NCBI GenBank assembly: GCA_028821395.1
Contig: JAPPGP010000192.1
Location: forward strand, 1 to 64,000
Length of the DNA: 64,000 nt
Origin: Defluviicoccus sp.
Lineage (GTDB): Bacteria > Pseudomonadota > Alphaproteobacteria > MPNO01
Reading direction: 5' to 3'
The stretch's first letter is position 1. Each line of letters opens with the position of its first letter. The notes under the pieces are model-generated. The model ran no database searches. It had not been told where the DNA came from and saw only the letters and a list, made by a program, of their open reading frames with translations. Below are positions 18,417 to 27,436 of this stretch, piece after piece. The translations under genes and the position numbers were made by a program.

Positions 18417-19142
18417 ATGGCCGCGCTGCTCCGCGTAGACGGCGTCAGCAAGAGCTTTCGCGGGCTGCTGGCGCTGAACGACGTGTCGTTCGACGTGGCC
18501 GAGCGCGGGATTGCGGCGCTGATCGGCCCCAACGGCGCCGGCAAGACGACCCTGTTCAACGTGATCGCGGGCGTGTTCCGGCCGGACCGCGGTACCGTTT
18601 GCCTTGGCGACGCCGATATCACCGGCCGGCGTCCCGACCGGATCTGCCACGCCGGGATCGGCCGCACCTTCCAGCTCGTCAAGCCGTTCGCCCAGATGAC
18701 GGTGCTGGAGAACGTGACCGTGGCGGCGCTGCACGGCGTCCGCGGCGTAACGGAGGCGAAGGCCGCGGCGCGGGGGTTTCTCGAGCTGCTCGAGCTCGAC
18801 ACCCGAGCCGGCCAGCACGCCGCCAACCTCACCCTGCCCGATCGCAAGCGCCTGGAAGTCGCCCGGGCGCTCGCGACCGGGCCGCGCCTGTTGCTGCTCG
18901 ACGAGGTGATGGCCGGGCTGCGGCCGTCGGAGACCGACCGGATGGTCGCCACCCTGCGCCGGCTGCGCGACGAGACGGGGCTCACGATCCTGCTGATCGA
19001 GCACGTCATGCGGGCCGTCATGGCGCTTTCGGAGCGCATCACCGTCCTGCATCACGGCGAGAAGATCAGCGAAGGCGCGCCCGAGCGGATCGTCCGCGAT
19101 CCGGCGGTGCTGGAATGCTATCTCGGGGATCAGGAGCTGTGA
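18417..19142 (+). CDS. Liv-type ABC transporter ATP-binding protein (LivG family)
   Basis: A 241-residue ABC ATPase. Walker A GPNGAGKTT is at residues 37-45, Walker B LLLLDEVMAGL near 162-172. The ABC signature region reads NLTLPDRKRLEVARAL, with LPD in place of the usual YGxQR of LivG proteins, a mildly unusual variant. The ATG at 18417 follows GACGGAG. It overlaps the next ATPase start by four bases (GTGA). Confidence 0.88.
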   Translation: MAALLRVDGVSKSFRGLLALNDVSFDVAERGIAALIGPNGAGKTTLFNVIAGVFRPDRGTVCLGDADITGRRPDRICHAGIGRTFQLVKPFAQMTVLENVTVAALHGVRGVTEAKAAARGFLELLELDTRAGQHAANLTLPDRKRLEVARALATGPRLLLLDEVMAGLRPSETDRMVATLRRLRDETGLTILLIEHVMRAVMALSERITVLHHGEKISEGAPERIVRDPAVLECYLGDQEL

Positions 19143-19846
19143 TCCTGAGCGTCAGCGCACTGAACCTGTTCTACGGCGACGCCCAGGCGCTCGACGACGT
19201 ATCGCTCGAGGTCGAGGCCGGCGATATCGTCGCGGTGGTGGGATCGAACGGCGCCGGCAAGAGCTCACTGATCCGGACGATCGCCGGCATACAGAAACCG
19301 CGCTCGGGCAGGATCGTCTACAAGGGCGTCGACATCGCCGGCTGGCCGAGCCACCGGGTCTGCAATCTCGGTATCGGCCAGGTCGCCGAGGGACGTCAGA
19401 TCTTCGCCGGGCTGACGGTGCGCGAGAATCTCGAGGTCGGAGCCTATCTCGAACGCGGCAGGCGGGACAGCGCGGAGACCATGGAGCGGGTCTTCGCCAT
19501 GTTTCCGATCCTCCGCGAACGCGCCGAACAGGCGGCGGGGACGCTGTCCGGCGGCGAGCAGCAGATGCTGGCGATCGGCCGCTGCCTGCTCGGACGGCCG
19601 GAGCTAATCATGTTCGACGAACCGTCGCTCGGTCTCGCGCCGGCGATCGTCCAGGAGGTGTTTCGCATCGTCGAACGGCTCAATGCCGAGGGCACGCCGA
19701 TCATCCTGGTCGAACAGAATGTCGCCGTGTCGCTCAAAATGGCGTCGCGCGCCTATGTGCTGGAGAACGGCCGCATCGTGCTGAGCGGACGGGGCGAGGA
19801 GCTGCTGCGGGACGACCGCGTCCGCGAGGCCTATCTCGGCCTGTGA
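19139..19846 (+). CDS. Liv-type ABC transporter ATP-binding protein (LivF family)
   Basis: A 235-residue ABC ATPase. Walker A GSNGAGKSS is at 35-43, LSGGEQQ at 136-142 and the Walker B FDEPSLGLAP at about 159-168. As in other LivF proteins a glutamine replaces the switch histidine (VEQN). The start is GTG at 19139, overlapping the LivG stop, with CAGGAG just upstream. It completes the five-component importer begun at 15193. Confidence 0.9.
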   Translation: MILSVSALNLFYGDAQALDDVSLEVEAGDIVAVVGSNGAGKSSLIRTIAGIQKPRSGRIVYKGVDIAGWPSHRVCNLGIGQVAEGRQIFAGLTVRENLEVGAYLERGRRDSAETMERVFAMFPILRERAEQAAGTLSGGEQQMLAIGRCLLGRPELIMFDEPSLGLAPAIVQEVFRIVERLNAEGTPIILVEQNVAVSLKMASRAYVLENGRIVLSGRGEELLRDDRVREAYLGL

Positions 19847-19933
19847 CGCGTTTGCCCGCTTGACGGATGCCGGGCGGCGCTGCGCAATCGGCGGCGTTGC
19901 GTTCGACAGGCAAGCAACGGGAGGATCGCCGCG

Positions 19934-21487
19934 ATGAACTCCGACAGCCCGCCTTTCGATTATGTCGACGGCGATCCGCGCTACCCGACCATCGTGGATG
20001 CGCTTGACGCCGCGGCGGAGCTGCGGCCGGACCGCGTCGCGCTGATCTGCGAGGACCGGCAGCTCACCTTCGCCGAGTACCGCCGCGCCGCCGCCGGCAT
20101 GGCACGGCATTTCTCCGGGCGCTACCCGCCGGGCGCCCGAGTCGCGCTGGTCATGGGCAACGGCATCGAAACCGCCGTCGCGATGATGGGCGCCTACGCC
20201 GCGCGCCTGCAGATCGCGCCGCTCAACCCGGGCTACACCGATCCCGAGCTCGCCCGGCTGATCGCCGATGTGGCGCCGGCGGCGATCGCCTGTTCCCCGG
20301 AGCTCGCCGAACGGGTGGCCGCGCTGGATGACGGCGGAACGGGGCCGGATATCCTACGCGTCGGCGCGGCGGAGCTCGACGTCTGGCGCTGGGCGGCGGA
20401 CGACACCCAGTCGCTGCCCGCCGACCGGCCGCTTCCCGAAGACCGCTGCGTGATGTTCTTCACCGGCGGCACCACCGGCCTGCCCAAGGGCGCGGAACAC
20501 GTGCACGGCTCCTATGACGCGTTCTGCCGGCAGACCCACGCGCTGTGGCGCTTCGATTTCGACCGGGACACCATCCTGAACGTCGCCCCGATGTTCCACA
20601 TCTGGGGGCACCATTTCAGCGTCGTCTTCCCGCTCTTCATCCGGGCGACGATGGTCATCGTGCCGCGCTACCGGCCCGATCTCGTCATCGCCGACCTGGT
20701 GCGTCACCGGGTCAGCGTGTTCGCCGGGGGGCCGGCGGCGATCTTCCTCGGCCTGCTCGGCTCGGAGGCGATGGCGGACGCCGATCTCGGCGCGCTGCGG
20801 TACAGCCTCGCCGGGGGCTCGCCCTGCCCGGCGGATCTCTTGGAGCGCTGGAAGGCGCGCACCGGCAACGAGATACTCGAAGGCCTCGGCATGTCGGAGG
20901 GCGCGCCGGTCTGTCTCAACCCGACCCACGGGGCGAAGAAGCGCCTGTCCGTGGGACTCCGCCCGCCGGATACCGTCATCGAGATCGTCGACCTGGAGAG
21001 CGGGACGCGCGTCCTGCCGGCGGGCGAGCGCGGCGAAATCCGGGTGCGCGGCCCCCAGTTCACCATCGGCTATCGCGGCCGGCCGGAGGAGACCGCCGAG
21101 GCGATCCGCGACGGCTGGCTCCATACCGGCGACATTGGCTATCTCGACGAGGAGGGGTATCTGTTCCTCGTCGACCGCAAGAAGGAGCTGATCCTGGTCG
21201 GCGGCTTCAACGTCTACCCGCGCGAGGTCGACGAAACGATGACCGACCACCCGGCGGTCGCCGAGGCCGCCGCGGTCGGCGTGCCCGACGACTTTCTCGG
21301 CGAGGCGGTCTGCGTGTTCGTCGCCCTGCAACCGGGCGCGTCGGCGAGCGTCGACGCCCTGCTGCGCCATGCCGAGGAGAACCTGGCCAAGTACAAGCAG
21401 CCCAAGGCCATCCACATCCTCGATGCGCTGCCCAAGAAGGGGCCGGGAAAGATCGACAAGCTCGCCCTGAAGGAAATGGCTGGCTAG
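19934..21487 (+). CDS. AMP-dependent acyl-CoA synthetase/ligase
   Basis: A 517-residue ANL-superfamily enzyme that adenylates a carboxylic acid and transfers it to CoA. The P-loop FFTGGTTGLPKG is near residues 174-185, the hinge DRKKELILVGGFNVYPREVD near 415-434, and the C-terminal catalytic lysine lies in KKGPGKIDKLALKE. Length is typical. A GGGAGGATCG ribosome site precedes the ATG. It follows a Liv-type importer and precedes a Rieske oxygenase, suggesting that an imported acid is activated here. The acid itself cannot be named. Confidence 0.87.
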   Translation: MNSDSPPFDYVDGDPRYPTIVDALDAAAELRPDRVALICEDRQLTFAEYRRAAAGMARHFSGRYPPGARVALVMGNGIETAVAMMGAYAARLQIAPLNPGYTDPELARLIADVAPAAIACSPELAERVAALDDGGTGPDILRVGAAELDVWRWAADDTQSLPADRPLPEDRCVMFFTGGTTGLPKGAEHVHGSYDAFCRQTHALWRFDFDRDTILNVAPMFHIWGHHFSVVFPLFIRATMVIVPRYRPDLVIADLVRHRVSVFAGGPAAIFLGLLGSEAMADADLGALRYSLAGGSPCPADLLERWKARTGNEILEGLGMSEGAPVCLNPTHGAKKRLSVGLRPPDTVIEIVDLESGTRVLPAGERGEIRVRGPQFTIGYRGRPEETAEAIRDGWLHTGDIGYLDEEGYLFLVDRKKELILVGGFNVYPREVDETMTDHPAVAEAAAVGVPDDFLGEAVCVFVALQPGASASVDALLRHAEENLAKYKQPKAIHILDALPKKGPGKIDKLALKEMAG

Positions 21488-21598
21488 TGTCCGTTTTGGG
21501 TGGAACCGCCGACGCGGCCCGAGCCGTCCTCAAATGCGCACCATTCGGGGCTGCTCAGGTTGAGGAGAGGTCGATAGGCGTCGAAAAATTCCCCTCAT

Positions 21599-21631
21599 CC
21601 CTCGTGGCCGCGAAGCGGCGTATCGAGGGAC
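21599..21631. repeat. Intergenic palindromic element
   Basis: TCCCTCG and CGAGGGA arms (21599-21605, 21625-21631) enclose an inner GCCGC-GAA-GCGGC stem. The layout, with CTCATCCCTCG at the left edge, is like the dispersed palindromes seen in intergenic regions of many alphaproteobacteria. It lies in the 211-base gap between the ligase and the Rieske gene and may act as a terminator or processing site. Confidence 0.4.
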
Positions 21632-21698
21632 GCCACGCCGCACGGTTCCATCTGGAACGGATACGCCCTAGCCGGGCCTGCGATTCCGGGAGACCGCG

Positions 21699-22811
21699 AT
21701 GAGCCTGTCGCTGCGATCGATCCTGGGAACCGAAGCGCTGGCCGCTTTCGAGGCCACGGGACCGGTGGCGCAGGGGCTGCCGGCGGCGGCCTACACGAGC
21801 GAGGCCTTCTTCGCGCTGGAGAACGAGCGGCTGTTCCCGGACTCGTGGGTGTTCGCGGGCCTGGCTCACGAGCTCGCCCGGACCGGCGATGCCGTGCCGG
21901 TCACCGTAGCCGGCAGGCCGGTGCTCCTGGTCCGCGATGCCGAGGGTCGGGTTCGCGCCTTTCACAACGTGTGCCGCCACCGCTGCCTCAGGCTGGTCGA
22001 CGAGCCGGGCAATCTGGGATCGAAGATCCGCTGCCCCTACCACTCGTGGACCTACGGCCTCGACGGCGCGCTGCTGCTCGCGCCCTATTTCGGGGGGCGC
22101 GAGCTGCGCGCCGCGCCGGCCGGTTTCGACCGCGAGCGATACGGGCTGGTCCCCGTGAGGTCGGCGACATGGCATGACTGGATCTTCGTCAACCTCAGCG
22201 GGACCGCGCCGCCGCTGGAGGACTTCGTCGCCCCGCTGGTCAAGCGGCTCGACGGGTTCGACCTCGTGGAGCTCCGCCATCTGGTCACCATCGACCTGGG
22301 CGAGGTGGCGGCGAACTGGAAGCTGCTGATCGAGAACTTCATCGAGCCCTACCACGTCCAGTTCGTGCACCCGACGACCACCGAGCAACCGCTCGCCGAC
22401 CATTACACGATCGTCGATCCCGGCTGTCTGGGGTGCGCGGTGGACGTGTCCCGCGACGCGAAACGGGAAGACACGCTGTCGGCGGATTCCCGCTACCTGA
22501 CTCTGTTTCCCAACTTCGTGCTCGGGCTCTACCTCCCCGACCAGGTTGGCGTGCACCTGAACATCCCGATGGCGCCGGGCCGCACCCGCCAGCGCCGCGC
22601 TATCTACCGCCTCGGGCCGGGCCCGGTCTCCGCCGAGGACACCGAGCGCCTGGTCCGGCTGTGGCGCGACGTGCATCGCGAGGACCGGGACATCTGCGAA
22701 CGGCTCCAGACCGGACGCGCGTCGGATGCCGCGGGGGGCGGGGTGCTCTCCCCGGTGTGGGAAGACTCGGTGCGCAGCTTCCAGGAGCTCGTGGTGGAGC
22801 GCCTCAAGTAG
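21699..22811 (+). CDS. Rieske non-heme iron oxygenase, catalytic subunit
   Basis: A 370-residue Rieske oxygenase alpha subunit. The 2Fe-2S cluster ligands are Cys92/His94 and Cys112/His115 (CRHRC and CPYHSW). The mononuclear iron site has His219 and His224 in NFIEPYHVQFVHP. Such enzymes hydroxylate or demethylate aromatic or quaternary-ammonium substrates and need a reductase, which is not encoded nearby. GGGAGACCGCG precedes the ATG. A 211-base gap separates it from the ligase gene, so co-transcription with the Liv operon is possible but not certain. Confidence 0.87.
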   Translation: MSLSLRSILGTEALAAFEATGPVAQGLPAAAYTSEAFFALENERLFPDSWVFAGLAHELARTGDAVPVTVAGRPVLLVRDAEGRVRAFHNVCRHRCLRLVDEPGNLGSKIRCPYHSWTYGLDGALLLAPYFGGRELRAAPAGFDRERYGLVPVRSATWHDWIFVNLSGTAPPLEDFVAPLVKRLDGFDLVELRHLVTIDLGEVAANWKLLIENFIEPYHVQFVHPTTTEQPLADHYTIVDPGCLGCAVDVSRDAKREDTLSADSRYLTLFPNFVLGLYLPDQVGVHLNIPMAPGRTRQRRAIYRLGPGPVSAEDTERLVRLWRDVHREDRDICERLQTGRASDAAGGGVLSPVWEDSVRSFQELVVERLK

Positions 22812-22841
22812 ACGTGGGTCTTGCCGGCCCTCGCGGCCCCG

Positions 22842-24044
22842 TCACTTGCGCACGATGTTGTGCTCCGGCCCGTAGGGAAACCGGGTGATGTCCTCGGCCC
22901 CGTCCTCGGTCACCACCAGAATGTCGTGCTCGCGATAGCCGCCGGCGCCGGGGCGGCCCTCGGGGATCATGATCATCGGCTCCATCGACACCACCATGTC
23001 GGGCTGGAGCACAGTCGTCACGTCCTCGCGCAGCTCGAGCCCCGCCTCGCGGCCGTAGTAGTGGCAGAGCACGCCGAAGCTGTGGCCGTATCCGAAGGTC
23101 CGGTTCTCCAGCAGGCCGTGACGCGCATAGATCCGGTTGAGCTCCGCCGCGATGTCGCAGCAGCGCGCCCCCGGCCGGATCAGGCCGATCCCCGCCTCGT
23201 GCACCTCGACGTTGATCTTCCAGAGGCGAAGGTGCTCGTCCGAGCACTCTTCCGCGAACAGGGTCCGCTCGAGCGCCGTGTAGTAGCCCGCCGGCATCGG
23301 AAAGCAGTTGAGGCTCAGGATGTCGCCGCGCTCGATCCTGCGCGAGGTGACCGGGTTGTGGGCTCCGTCGGTGTTGATGCCGGACTGGAACCAGGTCCAT
23401 GTGTCCATCAGCTCGACATGCGGCTGGCTGTTGCCGATCTCGCGCACCATCGCCCCTGTGGCATGCAGGGCCACCTCGTATTCGGGCACGCCGACGGCGA
23501 TCGCTTCCACGCAGGCCGCGCCGCCGATGTCGGCAATGCGCGCGCTCTCGCGGATCCAGGCGATCTCCTCCGCGGACTTGACCATGCGCATGCGCATGGC
23601 CGCCTTGCCCACATCGACCAGCTCCGCGCTCGGCAGCGCGCCCTGCAGCTTGCGCAGGTTCTCGACGGTGACGTGGTCGAACTCGATCCCGACCCGCGAT
23701 CCGTCCGGGATCAGGCTTTTCACGGCGGCGAAGAAGTTGTCCCGGTGCCAGTCGGTGTAGGCGACGTTGTCCCCGAACGTGCGCCGCCAGGGCTGGCCGC
23801 CGTCGATATTGGCCGAGATCGTGGTCTGTCCCTCCTGGCCGACCACCAGCCCGTAATTGCGCCCGAAGGCGCAGTAGAGGAAATCGCTGAAATAGGCGAT
23901 GTTGTGATGCGAGGTGAACAGGCAGACATCGACCTGTCTCTCCGCCATGTGTGCGCGCAGCGCCTCCAGGCGGCGGTTCATCTCTGCGTCGGAGAAGGTG
24001 GGCGCGACCTTCGCGCCGTTCCGGATCCTCTTGAGTTGCTCCAT
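22842..24044 (-). CDS. Creatinase (creatine amidinohydrolase)
   Basis: A 400-residue cytoplasmic pita-bread enzyme that hydrolyses creatine to sarcosine and urea. The whole length matches the known Pseudomonas creatinase, including the RIRNG start, FTSHHNIAYFSDFLYCAFGR, MDTWTWFQSGINTDGAHNPV and the KFPYGPE-like end. The catalytic residues fall at His229, Glu259, Glu355 and His373, each offset by three from the Pseudomonas enzyme. A methionine-aminopeptidase-like metal site is not expected. It is the last gene of a long minus-strand run and follows a Pot-type importer by 25 bases, so import of creatine or a related guanidino compound is likely. Confidence 0.93.
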   Translation of the reverse strand: MEQLKRIRNGAKVAPTFSDAEMNRRLEALRAHMAERQVDVCLFTSHHNIAYFSDFLYCAFGRNYGLVVGQEGQTTISANIDGGQPWRRTFGDNVAYTDWHRDNFFAAVKSLIPDGSRVGIEFDHVTVENLRKLQGALPSAELVDVGKAAMRMRMVKSAEEIAWIRESARIADIGGAACVEAIAVGVPEYEVALHATGAMVREIGNSQPHVELMDTWTWFQSGINTDGAHNPVTSRRIERGDILSLNCFPMPAGYYTALERTLFAEECSDEHLRLWKINVEVHEAGIGLIRPGARCCDIAAELNRIYARHGLLENRTFGYGHSFGVLCHYYGREAGLELREDVTTVLQPDMVVSMEPMIMIPEGRPGAGGYREHDILVVTEDGAEDITRFPYGPEHNIVRK

Positions 24045-24069
24045 TGCCGTCGCTCCTTCGCGGGGCCGC

Positions 24070-24921
24070 TCAGCGTGGCGCGATGCCGCGCAGCCGCTCG
24101 CCGCGCCGGCGCAGCAGCTCCAGCGTCGTGAGCAGCAGGATCGAGACCCCGACGAGCAGCGTTGCCACGGCGAGAATGGTGGGGCGGATCTCTTCCCGGA
24201 TGCCGGAGAACATCTTCCACGGGATGGTGCGCTGTTCCACCGAACCGACGAACAGCACCACCACCACCTCGTCGAAGGAGGTGATGAAGGCGAACAGCGC
24301 CCCGGATACGACGCCAGGCAGGATCAGCGGCATCGTCACCCTGAAAAAGGTCTGCACCGGGCTGGCGCCGAGGCTGGCCGCGGCCCGGGTCAGGGAATGA
24401 TCGAACCCGACCAGCGTCGCCGTGACGGTGATCAGCACGAACGGGGTGCCGAGCGCGGCGTGCGCGACGATCACGCCCAGATGCGTCGAGGAGATCCCGA
24501 TGCGGGTGTAGAAGAAGTACATGCCCGTCGCCGAGATGATCAGCGGCACGATCATCGGCGAAATCAGCACCGCCATGATGCCGGTCTTGAAGGGCATCTC
24601 GGAGCGGCTCAGCCCGAGCGCGGCGAGCGTGCCCAGAAAGGTCGAGATCAGCGTCGCGAAGACCGCGATGACAAGGCTGTTCTGGACCGCTTGCTGCCAT
24701 GAATCCTCGGCGAAGAACTCACGATACCACTTGGTGCTGTAACCGGCCGGGTCGAGGGACAGCATCTCCGGGGTGAAGGTGAAATACGGCAGCTCGTTGA
24801 AGCTCAACGGGACGATCACGAATATCGGCCCGATCAGGAACACGAAGATCGCGGCGCAGATGACCCGATAGGCGTAATGCCATGCCTTCTCCGCCGGGGA
24901 TGCGTAGGGGGGCGGAGGCAT
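24070..24921 (-). CDS. Pot-type ABC transporter permease (PotC-like)
   Basis: A 283-residue inner-membrane permease of the spermidine/putrescine family with six TM helices. The EAA loop is visible as RAAASLGASPVQTFFRVTMP. The last residues LLRRRGERLRGIAPR form a basic cytoplasmic tail. It starts four bases after the PotB-like gene and precedes creatinase. Polyamine is only the family default; context points to a guanidino compound. Confidence 0.88.
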   Translation of the reverse strand: MPPPPYASPAEKAWHYAYRVICAAIFVFLIGPIFVIVPLSFNELPYFTFTPEMLSLDPAGYSTKWYREFFAEDSWQQAVQNSLVIAVFATLISTFLGTLAALGLSRSEMPFKTGIMAVLISPMIVPLIISATGMYFFYTRIGISSTHLGVIVAHAALGTPFVLITVTATLVGFDHSLTRAAASLGASPVQTFFRVTMPLILPGVVSGALFAFITSFDEVVVVLFVGSVEQRTIPWKMFSGIREEIRPTILAVATLLVGVSILLLTTLELLRRRGERLRGIAPR

Positions 24922-24925
24922 CGGC

Positions 24926-26188
24926 TCAGCCGAGCTTCATGTTGTCGATGCCCACGATCCGGTCGTAGAGCAGATAGAGCGCCAGCACCAGGCCGAGCAG
25001 AAGGACCCCCAGCGCGGCCGCGAGACCCCAGTTCAGGGTCTCGCTCACATGGATGGCGATGAAATTGGAGATGAACGTCCCGGTGCGCCCGCCGACCAGC
25101 GCCGGCGTGATGTAGTAGCCGATGGAGAGAATGAACACCATGATGCAGCCGGCGCCGACGCCGGAGACCGTGTTCGGCATGTACACCCTGACGAAGGCGG
25201 TGAAGGGCGTCGCGCCGAGCGAGCGGGCGGCGCGCATCAGGGACGGAGGAATCGTCTTCATCACCGAGTAGAGCGGCAGGATCATGAAGGGCAGCAGGAT
25301 GTGAACCATCGCCACGAAGGTGCCGAACTTGTTGTGGATCATCTGCAGCCGCCCGTCCTCCGAGATCACCCCGGCGAAGACCAGCAGGTCGTTCAGCACG
25401 CCCTCGGTCTGCAGGAGCGCGATCCATGAGGTGGTCCGCACCAGGAGCGACGTCCAGAACGGCAACAGGACGAGGATCATCAGCAGGTTGCTCACCCTGA
25501 GCGGCAGCGTGGCCAGGAGGTAGGCGACCGGGTAGGCGAGCAGCAGGCAGAGCACGGTGATCAGCCCGCTCATCCACAGGGTCCGGTAGAACAGCGTCAG
25601 GTAGATGCGGCGCGGCTCCGGCTGTCTGACCAGCTCGCCGCGGTCGTTCAGGCTGAGATCGACCGCGGCGAGGAAGTAGGCGCCGGTCAGCGCACCCGAC
25701 TCGCGGTGGATCAGGCGCCACACGTTGATGTCCGCCCAGCGCTTGTCGATCCCGATCAATGAATCGCGCCAGGACGGCCCGGTTATCCGCTTCGCCCGCC
25801 TGCCCGATTTGCGGAACAGGCTCGACATGCCCGGCTTCTCGTAGTTCAGCCGGCGGGCCGCGCGGCCCAGCGTCCGCTCCTTCGCGGCCGCCTGCATGTC
25901 GCGAACCAGGGCTTCGAACACCGTCTCATCCGGCAGCTCCGTTCCGTCGGCGTCCCAGCCCTGGATGGCGAGCGCCGTGCGCGGCAGGACCGACTCGACG
26001 ATCCGGTTGTCGACGCTGCGGAACAGCATGTCGCCGATCGGCAGCAGGAACGCAACCAGGAGAAAGCCCAGCAGGGGCAGGACCAGCAACGTCGCCCGGA
26101 GCCGGCTGCGCACCAGCGCTTTCTGAAGGCTGAGCTTCAGCGGCAGGCCGTCGGCCGTGCGCATCACCTCATCCGTCGTCGTCGACAT
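24926..26188 (-). CDS. Pot-type ABC transporter permease (PotB-like) with long periplasmic insert
   Basis: A 420-residue permease, over 100 residues longer than E. coli PotB. After TM1 (about residues 33-53) there is a polar stretch of roughly 140 residues, rich in Arg/Asp and predicted periplasmic, before TM2 at about 200. The EAA loop RAARSLGATPFTAFVRVYMP is normal. The ATG at 26188 is preferred over an in-frame TTG at 26245, which lies in the hairpin spacer, though the ribosome site is weak. Family members with this insertion are known in Proteobacteria; its role is not. Confidence 0.85.
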   Translation of the reverse strand: MSTTTDEVMRTADGLPLKLSLQKALVRSRLRATLLVLPLLGFLLVAFLLPIGDMLFRSVDNRIVESVLPRTALAIQGWDADGTELPDETVFEALVRDMQAAAKERTLGRAARRLNYEKPGMSSLFRKSGRRAKRITGPSWRDSLIGIDKRWADINVWRLIHRESGALTGAYFLAAVDLSLNDRGELVRQPEPRRIYLTLFYRTLWMSGLITVLCLLLAYPVAYLLATLPLRVSNLLMILVLLPFWTSLLVRTTSWIALLQTEGVLNDLLVFAGVISEDGRLQMIHNKFGTFVAMVHILLPFMILPLYSVMKTIPPSLMRAARSLGATPFTAFVRVYMPNTVSGVGAGCIMVFILSIGYYITPALVGGRTGTFISNFIAIHVSETLNWGLAAALGVLLLGLVLALYLLYDRIVGIDNMKLG

Positions 26189-26228
26189 GCTGACGCGCCA
26201 GTTGCCGGGCCGGGAGGAGAGGATGGCC

Positions 26229-26256
26229 GGGCGGGGGGCTCGCAAGCCTCCCGCCC
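26229..26256 (-). promoter_or_regulatory. Intercistronic hairpin after the Pot binding-protein gene
   Basis: A 12-position inverted repeat, arms 26229-26240 and 26245-26256 around a CGCA tetraloop, with one mismatch (A-C in the minus-strand RNA). It lies 13 bases beyond the binding-protein stop and 40 bases before the permease start. No T-tract. Same position as the hairpins at 1215-1262 and 16432-16460. Confidence 0.55.
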
Positions 26257-26269
26257 AACCGAGAGGACC

Positions 26270-27373
26270 TTACTTGGCGAGCCAGGCGTTGAAGCGCTCG
26301 TCGAGCTCCGCACGATGGTCCGCCCACCAGACATAGTCGAAGATCAGGATGGTCTTCGCGTTCTTGGGGTTTGTCGGCATGTGCGGCTTCATGTCGATGC
26401 CGAGCTTGGCGTGCTTGCCCACCAGCGCGATGGAGGAGTTGCGCGCCGGTCCGTAGGAGATGAACTTCGCCTGGTCGGCCAGCCGTTGCGTATCGGTGGC
26501 GAAGTGCAGGTACTTCTTGATCGCCGGGAGCTTCTTGGCGCCCTTGGGTACCACCCAACCGTCCAGATCGAACGCCTGCCAGTCCCACAACATGGCGATC
26601 GGCTGCTTCTTCTCGACGATCGCCGAGAACAGGCGGCCGTTATAGGCCGAGGCGATGACGACTTCGCCGTCCGCCAGGAGCTGCGGCGGCTGCGCGCCCT
26701 TGGTCCACCAGACGACATGGTCCTTGATGGTGTCGAGCTTGGCGAATGCCCGCGTCACGCCCTCCGGCGTGGCCAGCACCTTGTACACGTCCTTGCCCGG
26801 AACGCCGTCGGCGATCAGCGCCCATTCCAGGTTGGCGATCGGCTTCTTTTCCAGCGCCCGCTTGCCGGGGAAGGTCTTGAGGTCGAACACGTCCGCGATG
26901 GTCGACGGCTGCCTGCCCTTGAAGGCGTCGGTGCGGTAGCCGAAGGTCGTCGAGTAGACGATCTGCGGGATGAAGCAGTTGGTCCCGCCGATGGTGAGCG
27001 TGCCCTCGATGAAGTCCTTGGACGCCGGCGTGCCGTCCGGCGCGGCTGCCAGCCAGCTATCCGGCTCGACGGGCTCGAGCAGCCCCTCGTCGCAGGCGAC
27101 GATCGCATCGGCGGCCACCATGTCGACGATATCCCAGGTCACCTTGCCGGACTCGACCTGGGCCCTCAGCTTGGCGAGACCCTCGGCGGCCGAATCGTCG
27201 CTGATGATCTTCACGCCCGGGTTCGCGGCCATGTAGGGGTCGTGGTAGGCGTTCTGCTGGCTCGCCGTATAGGCGCCGCCCCAGGACACGATGGTCAGGT
27301 TTTGCGCGTGCGCGCCGCCGGCCGTCAGCGCGAGGGCGGCCGCCGCCGCCAGGGGTTTGAATGCGTGTTTCAT
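26270..27373 (-). CDS. Pot-type ABC transporter substrate-binding protein
   Basis: A 367-residue periplasmic binding protein of the spermidine/putrescine (SBP_bac) type. The signal peptide is MKHAFKPLAAAAALALTAGG ending near AHA, and the mature chain begins QNLTIVSWGGAYTASQQNAY. The AFKGRQPSTIADVFDLKTFPGKR segment is characteristic (the lobe-hinge region of these binders). GAGGGAGATGCCCA precedes the ATG. It sits between the ATPase gene and a hairpin. Creatine, creatinine or a related guanidino compound is an inferred ligand. Confidence 0.89.
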   Translation of the reverse strand: MKHAFKPLAAAAALALTAGGAHAQNLTIVSWGGAYTASQQNAYHDPYMAANPGVKIISDDSAAEGLAKLRAQVESGKVTWDIVDMVAADAIVACDEGLLEPVEPDSWLAAAPDGTPASKDFIEGTLTIGGTNCFIPQIVYSTTFGYRTDAFKGRQPSTIADVFDLKTFPGKRALEKKPIANLEWALIADGVPGKDVYKVLATPEGVTRAFAKLDTIKDHVVWWTKGAQPPQLLADGEVVIASAYNGRLFSAIVEKKQPIAMLWDWQAFDLDGWVVPKGAKKLPAIKKYLHFATDTQRLADQAKFISYGPARNSSIALVGKHAKLGIDMKPHMPTNPKNAKTILIFDYVWWADHRAELDERFNAWLAK

Positions 27374-27436
27374 TGGGCATCTCCCTCTTGGTAGTCCCGC
27401 CGGACCGGGCCCTCCGGTCCCGACGCAAATGCCGCG

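Noticed and set aside
22842-24044. Generic Xaa-Pro aminopeptidase call for the M24-family gene
   Set aside because: The aminopeptidase metal-binding set is not the relevant one here; full-length motifs and catalytic positions match creatinase instead.
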